Of a stretch of 51,278 bases of DNA, positions 16,493 through 24,553 are shown piece after piece. A program made the position numbers and the translations under genes. The stretch's first letter is position 1. The number at the start of each line of letters is the position of its first letter. A model generated the notes under the pieces. The model did no database searches. It had not been told where the DNA came from and saw only the letters and a list, made by a program, of their open reading frames with translations. The stretch comes from Candidatus Baltobacteraceae bacterium (lineage in GTDB: Bacteria; Vulcanimicrobiota; Vulcanimicrobiia; Vulcanimicrobiales; Vulcanimicrobiaceae). The DNA is taken from assembly GCA_036559195.1 (NCBI GenBank), contig DATBTN010000043.1, positions 1-51,278 on the forward strand, written 5' to 3'.

Positions 16493-17358
16493 CAGCGCAG
16501 TTTTAAGATCGACGCGAGGTTTGCCGTATCGTCGATGACCGGTTCGATTTTGCCGGTGGAGGAGGTGAGCAGCGACGTGACGCCCGGGCCGTGTCCGGAG
16601 ACGAACGAGCGGCCGTGCACGACGACGCCGACCGAAATCGCTCCCGTTCGATAGATGCGTCCGAACGAGTGGTCGGCGTTGACGATCGCGACGATATCGC
16701 CCAGACGAAGCTCGCGCAGGCCGTACTGCTCGGCCACGGCATCGTCGAAGGTTTGAATATCGTAGTCGCCGCGTACCACCGTCGAGCGTCCGAGCCCCGA
16801 TCCCATCACCGCGGCGGGAACGATTCGCGCGACGCGCGCGCGGACGTACGACTCGTCGAACTCGAGCCCCCACGCGTCGACGAACTCGGGGTCGGCGTTG
16901 AAAATCTTCACGTCGGGCGTGTCGAGCAATCGCATCCCAAGCCCGCGCGACCAAATTTGGATCTTATCGCCGATCGCCATCTCGCGCATGATCTCGGGCG
17001 TAAAATCCACGAGCACGTGTTCGATGCCGCCGTGCTTGCCGGTAACGCGGCCGCGCTTGCCCTTCGCATCGCCCGTGAGGATCACGGCCTCGTTGCCGAT
17101 GCACGAAAAGGTGTTGAAAGCGACGTTGATGCGATCGTCCGGATTGCGCGCGCTGACGGCCGGCTCGATGTGATCGGCCGCGAAGGCAAAGGCCGAGTCG
17201 CCGACCCGCACGTTGGGATTGATTCCTCCGACGCTCGGAAGGATCAGCGGCTGACCGTCAAAACTGACGTCGTAAAGCCCCGTATTGAGTAAGGCGGGCG
17301 CAACTTCGCCGACTACGGCGGTCGTGACGAGTTCGGCGTGGTTGATACGGACGCTCAC
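16492..17358 (-). CDS. DUF4438 domain protein
   Basis: A 288-aa cytosolic-looking protein of the DUF4438 family, whose function is unknown to me. Family-like segments are the GGINPNVRVGDSAFAF stretch, DHIEPAVSARN, FSCIGNEAVILTGDAKGKRG, VTGKHGGIEHVLVDF, and the GDKIQIWSRGLGMRL strand. The regular Gly-rich beta segments suggest a beta-rich fold. GTG 17358 is chosen because AAGGAG (17364-17369) lies 5 nt upstream and the product then begins VSVRINHAELVTTAVVGEV; the longer frame would run into queD. It is divergent from queD across 61 bp, so a shared promoter region is likely, but a functional link to queuosine is not shown. Confidence 0.75.
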   Translation of the reverse strand: MSVRINHAELVTTAVVGEVAPALLNTGLYDVSFDGQPLILPSVGGINPNVRVGDSAFAFAADHIEPAVSARNPDDRINVAFNTFSCIGNEAVILTGDAKGKRGRVTGKHGGIEHVLVDFTPEIMREMAIGDKIQIWSRGLGMRLLDTPDVKIFNADPEFVDAWGLEFDESYVRARVARIVPAAVMGSGLGRSTVVRGDYDIQTFDDAVAEQYGLRELRLGDIVAIVNADHSFGRIYRTGAISVGVVVHGRSFVSGHGPGVTSLLTSSTGKIEPVIDDTANLASILKLR

Positions 17359-17363
17359 GGGGG

Positions 17364-17369
17364 CTCCTT
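17364..17369 (-). promoter_or_regulatory. Ribosome binding site of the DUF4438 gene
   Basis: AAGGAG on the minus strand, 5 nt before GTG 17358. It fixes the start and excludes the longer frame. Confidence 0.65.
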
Positions 17370-17419
17370 GGCGAGAACGGGGTACGCTCGACCGTGCACC
17401 GAACGGTAAGCGCGCACCC

Positions 17420-17791
17420 ATGCAGATTGTTAAGCATTTCCGGTTCGAGGCCGCGCACGTTCTCCCTTATCACGACGGCAAGTGCTCGCGGCTGCACGGT
17501 CACTCGTACCGCCTCGAGGTGGCAATCGCCGGGCCGCTGCGGCAGGATGGCCCTGCCCGCGGGATGATCGAAGATTTCGACACGATCAAGGCCGTCGTGC
17601 ATCGGCACGTTATCGACGTGCTGGACCACCAGAACCTCAACGACGTCCTCGAGAATCCGACCTGCGAGCGAATCGTCGCCTGGGTTTGGGAGCGCCTGGC
17701 CGCGCACTTGCCCGGCCTCGACACACTCGTGCTCTGGGAGACCGCCACGTCGTGCGCGGTTCTTCGTAAGGCCGATGCTGCAGCTCGCTGA
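17420..17791 (+). CDS. queD: 6-carboxy-5,6,7,8-tetrahydropterin synthase (QueD)
   Basis: A 123-aa enzyme of the 6-pyruvoyl-tetrahydropterin synthase fold. It converts 7,8-dihydroneopterin triphosphate to 6-carboxytetrahydropterin, the first committed step towards preQ0 and queuosine. The zinc ligands are His13, His26 and His28 (FEAAH, LHGHSY), the nucleophilic Cys22 is in GKCSR, and the DHQNLND and TCERIV motifs are present. The length matches bacterial QueD. ATG 17420 begins MQIVKHFRFEAAH. It overlaps queE by 17 bp and starts an operon of overlapping genes. Confidence 0.93.
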   Translation: MQIVKHFRFEAAHVLPYHDGKCSRLHGHSYRLEVAIAGPLRQDGPARGMIEDFDTIKAVVHRHVIDVLDHQNLNDVLENPTCERIVAWVWERLAAHLPGLDTLVLWETATSCAVLRKADAAAR

Positions 17792-18350
17792 GATTTTCTA
17801 CAGCATTCAAGGCGAAGGCACGTACAGCGGAACGCCGGCGGTCTTCGTGCGGCTCGCCGGCTGCAATTTAGCCTGCGATTTCTGCGATACCGACTACTCG
17901 CTGAAGTTCTTCGCATCGGTCTCCGAGGTCGTCGCTCGGGTGCGCGCGATCGGCGGCGCGTGCCCGATGGTGATCCTCACGGGGGGCGAACCGCTCGCGC
18001 AGTCCGAGACTCTCGATCTGATCGGCGCGCTGCGCGACGACGGGCGGCGCGTGCACATCGAATCGAACGGAACGCTCGCGACCGAACTGCCCGACGACGT
18101 GTGGCTTTGCGTTTCGCCGAAGGAGCGCGTCGATCCGCGCATGGCGGAGCGTGCGAACGAGGTGAAGCTGATCGTCGACGAGCGCGTACCCGAAGAACAT
18201 CTCGCGCTCTTCGCGCGACAGCCGACGATTCTGCTGCAGCCCGAAGGCAACAAGCCGCGGAATATCGAGATCGCGCTCGAGTACGCCAAGGCGCATCCCG
18301 TGCGCTTCCGTCTCTCGCTCCAAACGCACAAATTCATCGGCGTCCGATGA
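17775..18350 (+). CDS. queE: 7-carboxy-7-deazaguanine synthase (QueE, radical SAM)
   Basis: A 191-aa radical SAM enzyme that contracts 6-carboxytetrahydropterin to 7-carboxy-7-deazaguanine. The cluster-binding CxxxCxxC is CNLACDFC (Cys30, 34, 37). The substrate motif FYSIQGEGTYSGTP is at the N-terminus and LTGGEPL is the SAM-binding GGE motif. At 191 aa it is at the short end of the family. It overlaps queD by 17 bp and mqnB by ATGA. No queC is in the window, so the ATP-dependent conversion of the 7-carboxy product to preQ0 must be encoded elsewhere. Confidence 0.93.
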   Translation: MLQLAEIFYSIQGEGTYSGTPAVFVRLAGCNLACDFCDTDYSLKFFASVSEVVARVRAIGGACPMVILTGGEPLAQSETLDLIGALRDDGRRVHIESNGTLATELPDDVWLCVSPKERVDPRMAERANEVKLIVDERVPEEHLALFARQPTILLQPEGNKPRNIEIALEYAKAHPVRFRLSLQTHKFIGVR

Positions 18351-18955
18351 TTCTCGTTACGTGCGCGGTGGGTAAAGAGCTGGCATTCTTCGCGCCGCAG
18401 CCGCACGTGGAGATGCTCGTCACCGGCGTCGGCCCGGTCGAGGCGGCGGCCGCCGTGTCGCGCGCGCTCGCGCAGGGCCCATATGACTTGGTGATCAGCG
18501 CGGGCATCGCCGGCGCGTTCGCCGGCGCGGCCGATGTCGGCGACGGCGTGGTCGTCTCCGACGAGTTACTCGAACTCGATATCGAGACCGGCGAGCGAAT
18601 CCCCTTACCGGGCGACGCACGTATCGTCGATCGAGCGAACTCCGATCTCACGCTCGTCGATCGCCTCGTCGAACTCGGCTTCGCGCGCGTTCGCGGTATC
18701 ACGGTCGGGCGCGTGACCGCGACCGGCGCAACGGCGGCGCGGCTCGCCGCGCACGATGTCGGCGTCGAGTCGATGGAAGGGTTTGCGGTATTGCGCGCGG
18801 CCGAGATCGCCGGCGTCCCGGCGGTTGAAGTGCGCGGTATCTCCAACATCGTCGGCGACCGCGCGGAAAGCCGATGGAACTTTGCCGCGGGCGCGGCGGG
18901 TTTAGAACGTGTATTAAACGCTTTGCTCGGTTCGATTGGAACGGTAGATGGATAA
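18347..18955 (+). CDS. mqnB: Futalosine hydrolase (MqnB)
   Basis: A 202-aa nucleosidase of the MTA/SAH phosphorylase fold that removes the base from futalosine to give dehypoxanthine futalosine in menaquinone synthesis. Family features are VTGVGPVEAAAAVSRAL, VISAGIAGAF near residue 45, the ESMEGFAV active-site region and the late VRGISNIVGDR stretch. ATG 18347 overlaps the queE stop by 4 bp (ATGA), and the end overlaps mqnD by 8 bp. Pairing with mqnD supports futalosine hydrolase rather than a general MTA nucleosidase. Confidence 0.88.
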   Translation: MILVTCAVGKELAFFAPQPHVEMLVTGVGPVEAAAAVSRALAQGPYDLVISAGIAGAFAGAADVGDGVVVSDELLELDIETGERIPLPGDARIVDRANSDLTLVDRLVELGFARVRGITVGRVTATGATAARLAAHDVGVESMEGFAVLRAAEIAGVPAVEVRGISNIVGDRAESRWNFAAGAAGLERVLNALLGSIGTVDG

Positions 18956-19784
18956 ACCCCTGACCCTCGCGTACTCGCCCTGTCCCAACGACACGTATAT
19001 TTTCGCCGCCCTCACCAACGGGTTGATCGACGACGTGCCCGAGGTTCGCGTCGCGCTCGAGGACGTCGAGAATCTTAACAACTCCGCTGCCAAAGGCGAT
19101 TACGAACTTACGAAAGTGAGTTACGGTGCGATCCCATCGCTGATGGACAAGTACCGCATCCTACGCGCGGGCGGTGCGCTCGGGCGCGGCTGCGGGCCGC
19201 TGCTGGTAGCGCGTAAGGGCACCTTCACGACGCTCGAGTCGCTCGGGGACAAGCTCATCGCCATCCCGGGCGAGCGCACGACCGCCTTCATGCTGCTGCG
19301 TCTGGCGATGGGGCTGACTCCGCCAATCATCGGTATGCGCTTCGATAAAATCGTCGAGGCCGTCTCTAAGGGAACCGTCGATGCGGGCCTGATCATTCAC
19401 GAATCGCGCTTCACCTATCAAAACGACGGCCTCGTCGAAATCGTGGACTTGGGCGACTGGTGGGAATCGGTCTCGGGCATGCCGATTCCGCTGGGTGCCA
19501 TCCTCGTTCGCAACGATCTCGACGATACGCGGGCAGCCGAGATCGACGATGCGATCCGGCGCAGTTTGAAGTTCGCACGCGAGAACGACGATACGATTAT
19601 CGGCTACGTGCGCGAACACGCTTTCGAGATGGACGATGCGGTCATGCGCAAGCACATCGACCTCTACGTTAACGAGTTCAGCGACGACGTCGGCGACGAA
19701 GGCATCGCGGCGGTTCGCGAACTCTTCAAGCGCGCGCACGCAGCCGGGATTCTTCCCGATCCGATGGAGCCGAAGTTTGTTTAA
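18948..19784 (+). CDS. mqnD: 1,4-dihydroxy-6-naphthoate synthase (MqnD)
   Basis: A 278-aa enzyme of the periplasmic-binding-protein-like fold that converts cyclic dehypoxanthine futalosine to 1,4-dihydroxy-6-naphthoate in the futalosine menaquinone pathway. The N-terminal LAYSPCPNDTYIFAAL is a hallmark of the family, followed by KVSYGAIPSL, GRGCGPLLVARK and DAGLIIHESRFTY. There is no signal peptide, so it acts in the cytosol. It overlaps mqnB by 8 bp and the muramidase gene by 8 bp. mqnA, mqnC and mqnE are not in the window. Confidence 0.94.
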   Translation: MDKPLTLAYSPCPNDTYIFAALTNGLIDDVPEVRVALEDVENLNNSAAKGDYELTKVSYGAIPSLMDKYRILRAGGALGRGCGPLLVARKGTFTTLESLGDKLIAIPGERTTAFMLLRLAMGLTPPIIGMRFDKIVEAVSKGTVDAGLIIHESRFTYQNDGLVEIVDLGDWWESVSGMPIPLGAILVRNDLDDTRAAEIDDAIRRSLKFARENDDTIIGYVREHAFEMDDAVMRKHIDLYVNEFSDDVGDEGIAAVRELFKRAHAAGILPDPMEPKFV

Positions 19785-21009
19785 ATCACTTCGACGGGCC
19801 CTGGCCGCCTTTGCCGTGCTCGCTTTTGCCGCAAGTGCGTTTGCGGGTGCGGGCGAGCTGCCGCGAGCGAAGATCGCGCTCGGCGACGAGGTCTTTCTGC
19901 AATCGGCCTGGCACGATCTGCACGGGCGCTGCGTCGGGGTCATTACGAATCAGACGGGCGTCACGTCGCGGCTGGTCAACATCGTAGACGCCATTAAAGC
20001 CAACCCGCGGATTTGCATCAAGGCAATCTACTCTCCCGAGCACGGCCTGCGCGGCGATCGCCCCGCCGGCAGCTATGTTTCGTCATACACCGACTCGCGC
20101 ACGGGCCTGCCGGTCTATAGTCTCTACGGCAAGCAAAAACATCCCACCGCAAAAATGCTCGCGGGCGTCGACGTGCTGCTCTTCGATATTCAGGATGTCG
20201 GCGATCGCCCGTACACCTACGTTTCGACGATGGCCTACGCGATGGAAGCTGCCAAGGCGTACGGTAAGCAGATCTGGGTTCTGGACCGTCCGAACCCGCT
20301 GGGCGGCGAAGCGGTTGAAGGTCCCGTGCTCGATTCGCGCTTTAAATCGTTTATCGGCCTCTATCCCATAGCGATGCGCCATGCGATGACCGTCGGCGAA
20401 CTCGCGTCGCTCTTCAATACGGAGTACGGCATCGGCGCGAACCTGCGCGTCGTTCGCATGCAGGGCTGGCACCGCAGTATGCTTTGGCCCGAGACTGGGC
20501 TGCAGTGGGTTCAGACTTCACCGAACATCCCGGAGTGGAGCACCGCGGTCGTCTATCCGTGTACCGGATTGCTCGATAATATCGGTCTTAACGGCGGCAT
20601 CGGCACGACCAAACCCTTCAAATATGCAGGCGCGGTCGGCCTCGATGCCTACCGGCTCGCAGCGGCGATGAATGCGAAGGATCTGCCGGGCGTCTATTTT
20701 CGGCCGGCGTATTGGTCGCCGTTCTTCGGCGCGCTCAAGGACCGGCAGGTCGGCGGTGTGGAGTTAGTCGTTTACGATCCGCGCGCGTTCCCATCGGTAC
20801 GCACCGCCCTCGATCTCGCGACCGCCGTGCGCGACATCGCGCCCGCGTTCCTAAAGATCGACGCGAAAGCACTCGATATCGATTGGGGCACCGACTCCCT
20901 GCGACGCGGCCTGCAAGCCGGCCGCTCCGCCGACGCAATCTGGTCGTCCTGGCAGCCCGCAGTCGACCGATTCAAAACGATCCGCGCCAAATATTTGCTT
21001 TACGACTAA
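19777..21009 (+). CDS. namZ: DUF1343 exo-beta-N-acetylmuramidase (NamZ-like), exported
   Basis: About 410 aa. TTG 19777, with GGAG roughly 8-10 nt upstream, gives the signal peptide LFKSLRRALAAFAVLAFAASAFAG, so the protein is exported. NamZ/DUF1343 motifs are VGVITNQTGV, IYSPEHGLRGD, LPVYSLYGK, LLFDIQDVGDRPYTYVSTM and WVLDRPNPLGGE. The characterised Bacillus NamZ removes MurNAc from the non-reducing end of peptidoglycan fragments, so wall turnover or recycling is the likely role. It overlaps mqnD by 8 bp and ends the operon. Its link to menaquinone genes may be only shared transcription. Confidence 0.9.
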   Translation: MFKSLRRALAAFAVLAFAASAFAGAGELPRAKIALGDEVFLQSAWHDLHGRCVGVITNQTGVTSRLVNIVDAIKANPRICIKAIYSPEHGLRGDRPAGSYVSSYTDSRTGLPVYSLYGKQKHPTAKMLAGVDVLLFDIQDVGDRPYTYVSTMAYAMEAAKAYGKQIWVLDRPNPLGGEAVEGPVLDSRFKSFIGLYPIAMRHAMTVGELASLFNTEYGIGANLRVVRMQGWHRSMLWPETGLQWVQTSPNIPEWSTAVVYPCTGLLDNIGLNGGIGTTKPFKYAGAVGLDAYRLAAAMNAKDLPGVYFRPAYWSPFFGALKDRQVGGVELVVYDPRAFPSVRTALDLATAVRDIAPAFLKIDAKALDIDWGTDSLRRGLQAGRSADAIWSSWQPAVDRFKTIRAKYLLYD

Positions 21010-21093
21010 TTCGAGCGTCGTCAAGACAAAGACGGGAAGCGTGGCGCGACAAGGGCGGCGAAGCGTTGTTGCGACAAACGGCTTGCGCAACTG

Positions 21094-21248
21094 TTTGTCA
21101 TGCTGAGCTTGTCGAAGCACGACGCTTGTCATGCTGAGCTTGTCGAAGCACGACGCTTGTCATGCTGAGCTTGTCGAAGCACGGCGCTTGTCATGCTGAG
21201 CTTGTCGAAGCACGGCGCTTGTCATGCTGAGCTTGTCGAAGCACGACG
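21094..21248 (+). repeat. Five tandem copies of a 31-bp repeat
   Basis: The unit is CTTGTCATGCTGAGCTTGTC followed by GAAGCACG(A/G)CG. Successive units begin about 21094, 21125, 21156, 21187 and 21218; the first has TT in place of CT at its start. The only difference inside later copies is an A/G in the last bases. It is the local tandem amplification of the dispersed repeat found elsewhere in the window. Confidence 0.95.
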
Positions 21249-21251
21249 GAG

Positions 21252-21284
21252 TTCGTCCTTCGACAGGCTCAGGATGACAAAGCG
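21252..21284 (-). repeat. Inverted copy of the dispersed repeat next to the tandem array
   Basis: TTCGTCCTTCGACAGGCTCA followed by GGATGACAAAGCG is the reverse complement of the TGTCATCCTGAGCCTGTCG form. It could pair with any of the five tandem units to form a long hairpin between the converging muramidase and PilZ genes. Confidence 0.85.
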
Positions 21285-21368
21285 AAAGTTGGCGTCAGAG
21301 CGTTGTAATTGCTGATGACAAGCGCAGGTTGGCGGGGGAGCGTTGTCATGCTGACAAGGGGGGGATGG

Positions 21369-21893
21369 TTATTCGCCGTGGCGGGTGCGTAGGTAGTTGA
21401 TCTGCCAGAGATGGATGAAGCGTTGGAGTTCTTCTTCCGTTTTGGGATCGATACGCTCGAAGGAAATGCCGTGCGCGAATTTGCGCGTTTCGACATCGAG
21501 AAACGAGGTGTGCACCTTCGCGTCGATATGAACCGGAGCGAAGCCGGGCGGTGCGACCTTGACCGTTTCCGGGCGCAGTCCGAACGGACTCTGCTCGTAC
21601 ATCTCTTTTTCAACGGTCATCGCCGCCAAGAACTCGTCGGGCAGGTTGAAATCGAGCGTGAGGATCGAATCCTTGATAAAGTCTTCGTCGCACGCCAAAC
21701 GCAGGCCACCGGCGCTCAGATCGTTCGCGCGCGCGCTGCGGCGCCCCGGGCGTCCGGCGAGCGTGTAGAACACGTCGAACTCCACCGGCATGCGAAACGC
21801 GGAGCGCTTCTGATCGGCGCTCGGGACCATGTGACGGACGGATCGCCGCTGCTCGTGTCTCTTCTTGCGGCCTCCGAAAAGGAATGAAAACAT
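21369..21893 (-). CDS. PilZ domain protein (probable c-di-GMP receptor)
   Basis: A 174-aa cytosolic protein. After a basic N-terminus (FLFGGRKKRHEQRRS) the PilZ domain begins at about residue 30 with KRSAFRMPVEFDVFY, supplying the RxxxR half of the c-di-GMP site, followed by ARANDLSAGGLRLACDE, the DxSxxG half. The remainder is beta-strands and a C-terminal helix (TEEELQRFIHLWQINYLR). Both binding motifs are intact. It probably binds cyclic di-GMP and acts on an unknown partner, often motility or surface polysaccharide systems. It is divergent from glcD. Confidence 0.87.
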   Translation of the reverse strand: MFSFLFGGRKKRHEQRRSVRHMVPSADQKRSAFRMPVEFDVFYTLAGRPGRRSARANDLSAGGLRLACDEDFIKDSILTLDFNLPDEFLAAMTVEKEMYEQSPFGLRPETVKVAPPGFAPVHIDAKVHTSFLDVETRKFAHGISFERIDPKTEEELQRFIHLWQINYLRTRHGE

Positions 21894-21954
21894 CGCTCGT
21901 CAAGCCGTTAAAAACTGCAGGCCTCGCCTCCTGCTCGAACGTACCTCAACCTCG

Positions 21955-23334
21955 GTGCTAGAGCAACGCTTGATCGACGCGATCGGTCCCGACGCCGTGA
22001 AGACGGCCCCGGAAGATCTTGCCGTGTATGCCTTCGATGCGTACTCGGAGGGCCCGCCGCCGGCGGCAGTCGTACTGCCTGCATCGACGCGCGATGTGGC
22101 CGCGGTCGTGAAAATCGCGCGCGATTGCGGCGAGCCGATCGTCGCGCGCGGCGCCGGAACCGGTCTCTGCGGCGCGGCGGTCCCGACGCAGGGCGGCATC
22201 GTCGTTTCGTTCGCTCGAATGAACCGCGTACTCGAGATCGATGCACGCAATCGGCGCGCCCGCGTCCAACCCGGGCTCATCAATCTCGAACTCTCGAAAC
22301 GGGTCGCCGCGAACGGGCTCTTTTACGCGCCCGATCCGTCGTCGCAAAAGATCTCGACGATCGGCGGAAATATCGGAACCAACGCCGGCGGCCCGCATTG
22401 CCTTTCGTACGGCACCACCGTCAACCACATTCTCGGTCTCGAGATTATCGACGATTCGGGCGAGGTGTTTACGACCTCGCTCGACGATCCCGGCTACGAT
22501 CTCACCGGCACGCTCGTCGGGAGTGAAGGGACGCTCGGAATCGTCGGCTCCGCGTGGGTTCGTCTGCTGCGCGCTCCCGAGTCGACACGCGTTTGGCTCG
22601 CCGCATTCGGCGACGTCGAATCCGCCTCCGAAGCCGTTTCGGCGATCGTCGGCGCCGGCATCGTGCCGACGGCGCTCGAAATCATGGATGCCGTCATAAC
22701 CCAAGCCGTCGAAACCGCCTTTCACGCCGGCTATCCCACCGACGCCGGCGCCGTACTCCTGATCGAAAACGCCGGCTTTGAAGACGACATGGCCTATGCG
22801 GAACGCGAGATCGAACGCATCGTAAAAAGCCACGGCGCAATCTCGTGGCGCAGCGCGCGTAACGCCGCCGAGCGCGAAGCGCTGTGGGCCGGCCGCAAAG
22901 GGGCGGCGGGCGCGGTCGGCCAGATCGCCCCCAATTACTACATTCAAGACGTCTGCGTGCCGCGCACGAAGCTCCCACAAGCGCTGCGCGCGGTAACGCA
23001 CGCCGCCCGCAGCAACGGGATCGAAGTAGGCAACGTATTCCACGCCGGCGACGGAAACTTACACCCGCTGCTGATGTACGACAAACGCGACGCGCGCCAA
23101 GTCGGTGCGGTAATCGAGGCCGGAAACGAGATACTCGGAGCCGCGATCGACTTGGGCGGTACGATCAGCGGCGAGCACGGTATCGGTTTCGAAAAGCGCG
23201 AGACGCTCACGCGCGTCTTCACGACCGACGATCTCGCGACGATGGCGCGCGTTCGCGACGTCTTCGATCCACGCCGCATGCTCAACCCAGAGAAGATCTT
23301 TCCCAGCGGTGCGTCTTGCGCGGAGGTGCGATGA
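21955..23334 (+). CDS. glcD: FAD-linked oxidase, glycolate oxidase subunit GlcD-like
   Basis: About 459 aa, PCMH-type FAD-binding domain plus C-terminal oxidase domain. It would oxidise glycolate or a similar 2-hydroxy acid. FAD-contact segments are IVARGAGTGLCGAAVPTQGG and STIGGNIGTNAGGPHCLSYG; the C-terminal GNVFHAGDGNLHPLL and SGEHGIGFEKR are typical. The frame extends upstream into the divergent PilZ gene; GTG 21955 is the first start beyond it and gives VLEQRLIDAIGPDAV, but no good ribosome binding site is visible. It overlaps glcE by ATGA. Confidence 0.88.
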   Translation: MLEQRLIDAIGPDAVKTAPEDLAVYAFDAYSEGPPPAAVVLPASTRDVAAVVKIARDCGEPIVARGAGTGLCGAAVPTQGGIVVSFARMNRVLEIDARNRRARVQPGLINLELSKRVAANGLFYAPDPSSQKISTIGGNIGTNAGGPHCLSYGTTVNHILGLEIIDDSGEVFTTSLDDPGYDLTGTLVGSEGTLGIVGSAWVRLLRAPESTRVWLAAFGDVESASEAVSAIVGAGIVPTALEIMDAVITQAVETAFHAGYPTDAGAVLLIENAGFEDDMAYAEREIERIVKSHGAISWRSARNAAEREALWAGRKGAAGAVGQIAPNYYIQDVCVPRTKLPQALRAVTHAARSNGIEVGNVFHAGDGNLHPLLMYDKRDARQVGAVIEAGNEILGAAIDLGGTISGEHGIGFEKRETLTRVFTTDDLATMARVRDVFDPRRMLNPEKIFPSGASCAEVR

Positions 23335-24548
23335 CGCTCGAGCGCGTGGTGCCGGCGAGCGTTGCGGAACTTCGCGAAACGATTGCCGCCTGCGATCGGC
23401 GCGGCGCGGCCATCGTCGTGCAAGGCGGCAACACATTGCGCGGGATGGGGTTTCCGCCGACGCGCGCCGACGTTGAATTGGTAACGACCGGTCTCGACCG
23501 CGTCGTCGCGCACGAGGTTCGCGATCTCACGTGCGCCGTGCAGGCGGGAGTGACGATCGCGGCGCTGGGCGAGGCGCTAGCGGCGGCGGGCCAGTTCGTT
23601 CCGCTCGACGCGCCGGCGCGGCGCACGGCAACCGTCGGCGGAACGATGGCAGCGGGATGGCTTGGCCCGCGCCGACACCGCTACGGACGCGTTCGCGATT
23701 ACGCGATCGGTTCGGAAGTCGTGCTCGCCGACGGCACGGTCGCGCACGCGGGCGGTATGGTCGTTAAAAACGTGACCGGCTACGACATGAGCAAGCTCTA
23801 TATCGGCTCGTTTGGAACGCTCGGCGTTCTCACGCAGCTCAACTTCAAAACGCTGCCGCTTCCCGCGACGGCGCGCGTCGTGCTCGCTCGCCTTCCCGAA
23901 GGCTCTCGTACGCGGGCGATCGCCCATCTCACGAACCTTGCGATCGCGCCTGCGGCGTTGCTCTGCGTCGAAGGGTACCGCAAGGCGATCGATGGCGAGG
24001 ACGGCGTCGACGGCCGCCTCTGCATCTTTTTCGAGGGTTCCGAAGCGCTCGTGGAGCGCGCGACCCGCGATCTGCGCTCGGCACTCGGTCGGGCCGGCGT
24101 ACCGGAGGCAACCATCGTCGACGCGGGCGCGCGCGAGACGTTCCAACGCGCGCTCGATGCGACGATTGCCAACGTCGCCGAACGTTCGGTTACGTACCGA
24201 TCCCTGGGCACACCCGAAAGCGCCGAAACCCGGTCGCTTGCGATGCGCGACCTGGCGAACCGGCACGAACTCTTTACCGACGTGCTGATCGATCCGCTCA
24301 ACGGCGACGCCATCGTGCGCGTGAGCGAGCGCGACACGCTGGCGTTCGCCGCGCGCATCGAGCGCTTCGACGACGTCCTGCACGAGATCGTTCCAAACGC
24401 CGTGGTGATCGCCGGCGCCGCCCCGATGCGCGCCTCTCTGCGCGTGTGGGGCGAAGATCCGCCGGCGCTGGCACGGATGCGCGCGATCAAAACGCGATTC
24501 GATCCGCACAACACGCTCAATCCGGGCCGCTTTCTCGCGGGTCTGTAA
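23331..24548 (+). CDS. glcE: FAD-binding oxidase subunit, GlcE-like
   Basis: A 405-aa FAD-binding subunit that partners GlcD in glycolate oxidase. FAD motifs are IVVQGGNTLRGMG and ATVGGTMAAGWLGPRRHRYG, followed by KNVTGYDMSKLYIGSFGTLG. The C-terminal half resembles GlcE more than D-lactate dehydrogenases. ATG 23331 overlaps the GlcD stop (ATGA). The expected iron-sulphur subunit GlcF does not follow; the next gene is a terpene synthase. Electron transfer must therefore rely on a distant GlcF or another acceptor. Confidence 0.85.
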   Translation: MTLERVVPASVAELRETIAACDRRGAAIVVQGGNTLRGMGFPPTRADVELVTTGLDRVVAHEVRDLTCAVQAGVTIAALGEALAAAGQFVPLDAPARRTATVGGTMAAGWLGPRRHRYGRVRDYAIGSEVVLADGTVAHAGGMVVKNVTGYDMSKLYIGSFGTLGVLTQLNFKTLPLPATARVVLARLPEGSRTRAIAHLTNLAIAPAALLCVEGYRKAIDGEDGVDGRLCIFFEGSEALVERATRDLRSALGRAGVPEATIVDAGARETFQRALDATIANVAERSVTYRSLGTPESAETRSLAMRDLANRHELFTDVLIDPLNGDAIVRVSERDTLAFAARIERFDDVLHEIVPNAVVIAGAAPMRASLRVWGEDPPALARMRAIKTRFDPHNTLNPGRFLAGL

Positions 24549-24553
24549 CGCCG

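Larger units (their letters stand above)
21010..21368. other. Non-coding interval, 359 bp, mostly repeats
   Basis: This lies between the muramidase gene and the converging PilZ gene. A 9-bp hairpin (21073-21081 with 21091-21099, loop CTTGCGCAA) occurs first without a T-run, followed by the 31-bp tandem array, an inverted repeat copy, and an imperfect duplication (AGTTGGCG..GAGCGTTGT at about 21288 and again at about 21327). I see no coding frame with a supported start. Confidence 0.6.

Noticed and set aside
21094-21248. CRISPR-like regular repeats
   Set aside because: The 31-bp units are directly adjacent with no spacers and no cas genes are nearby, so this is a tandem repeat of the dispersed family.
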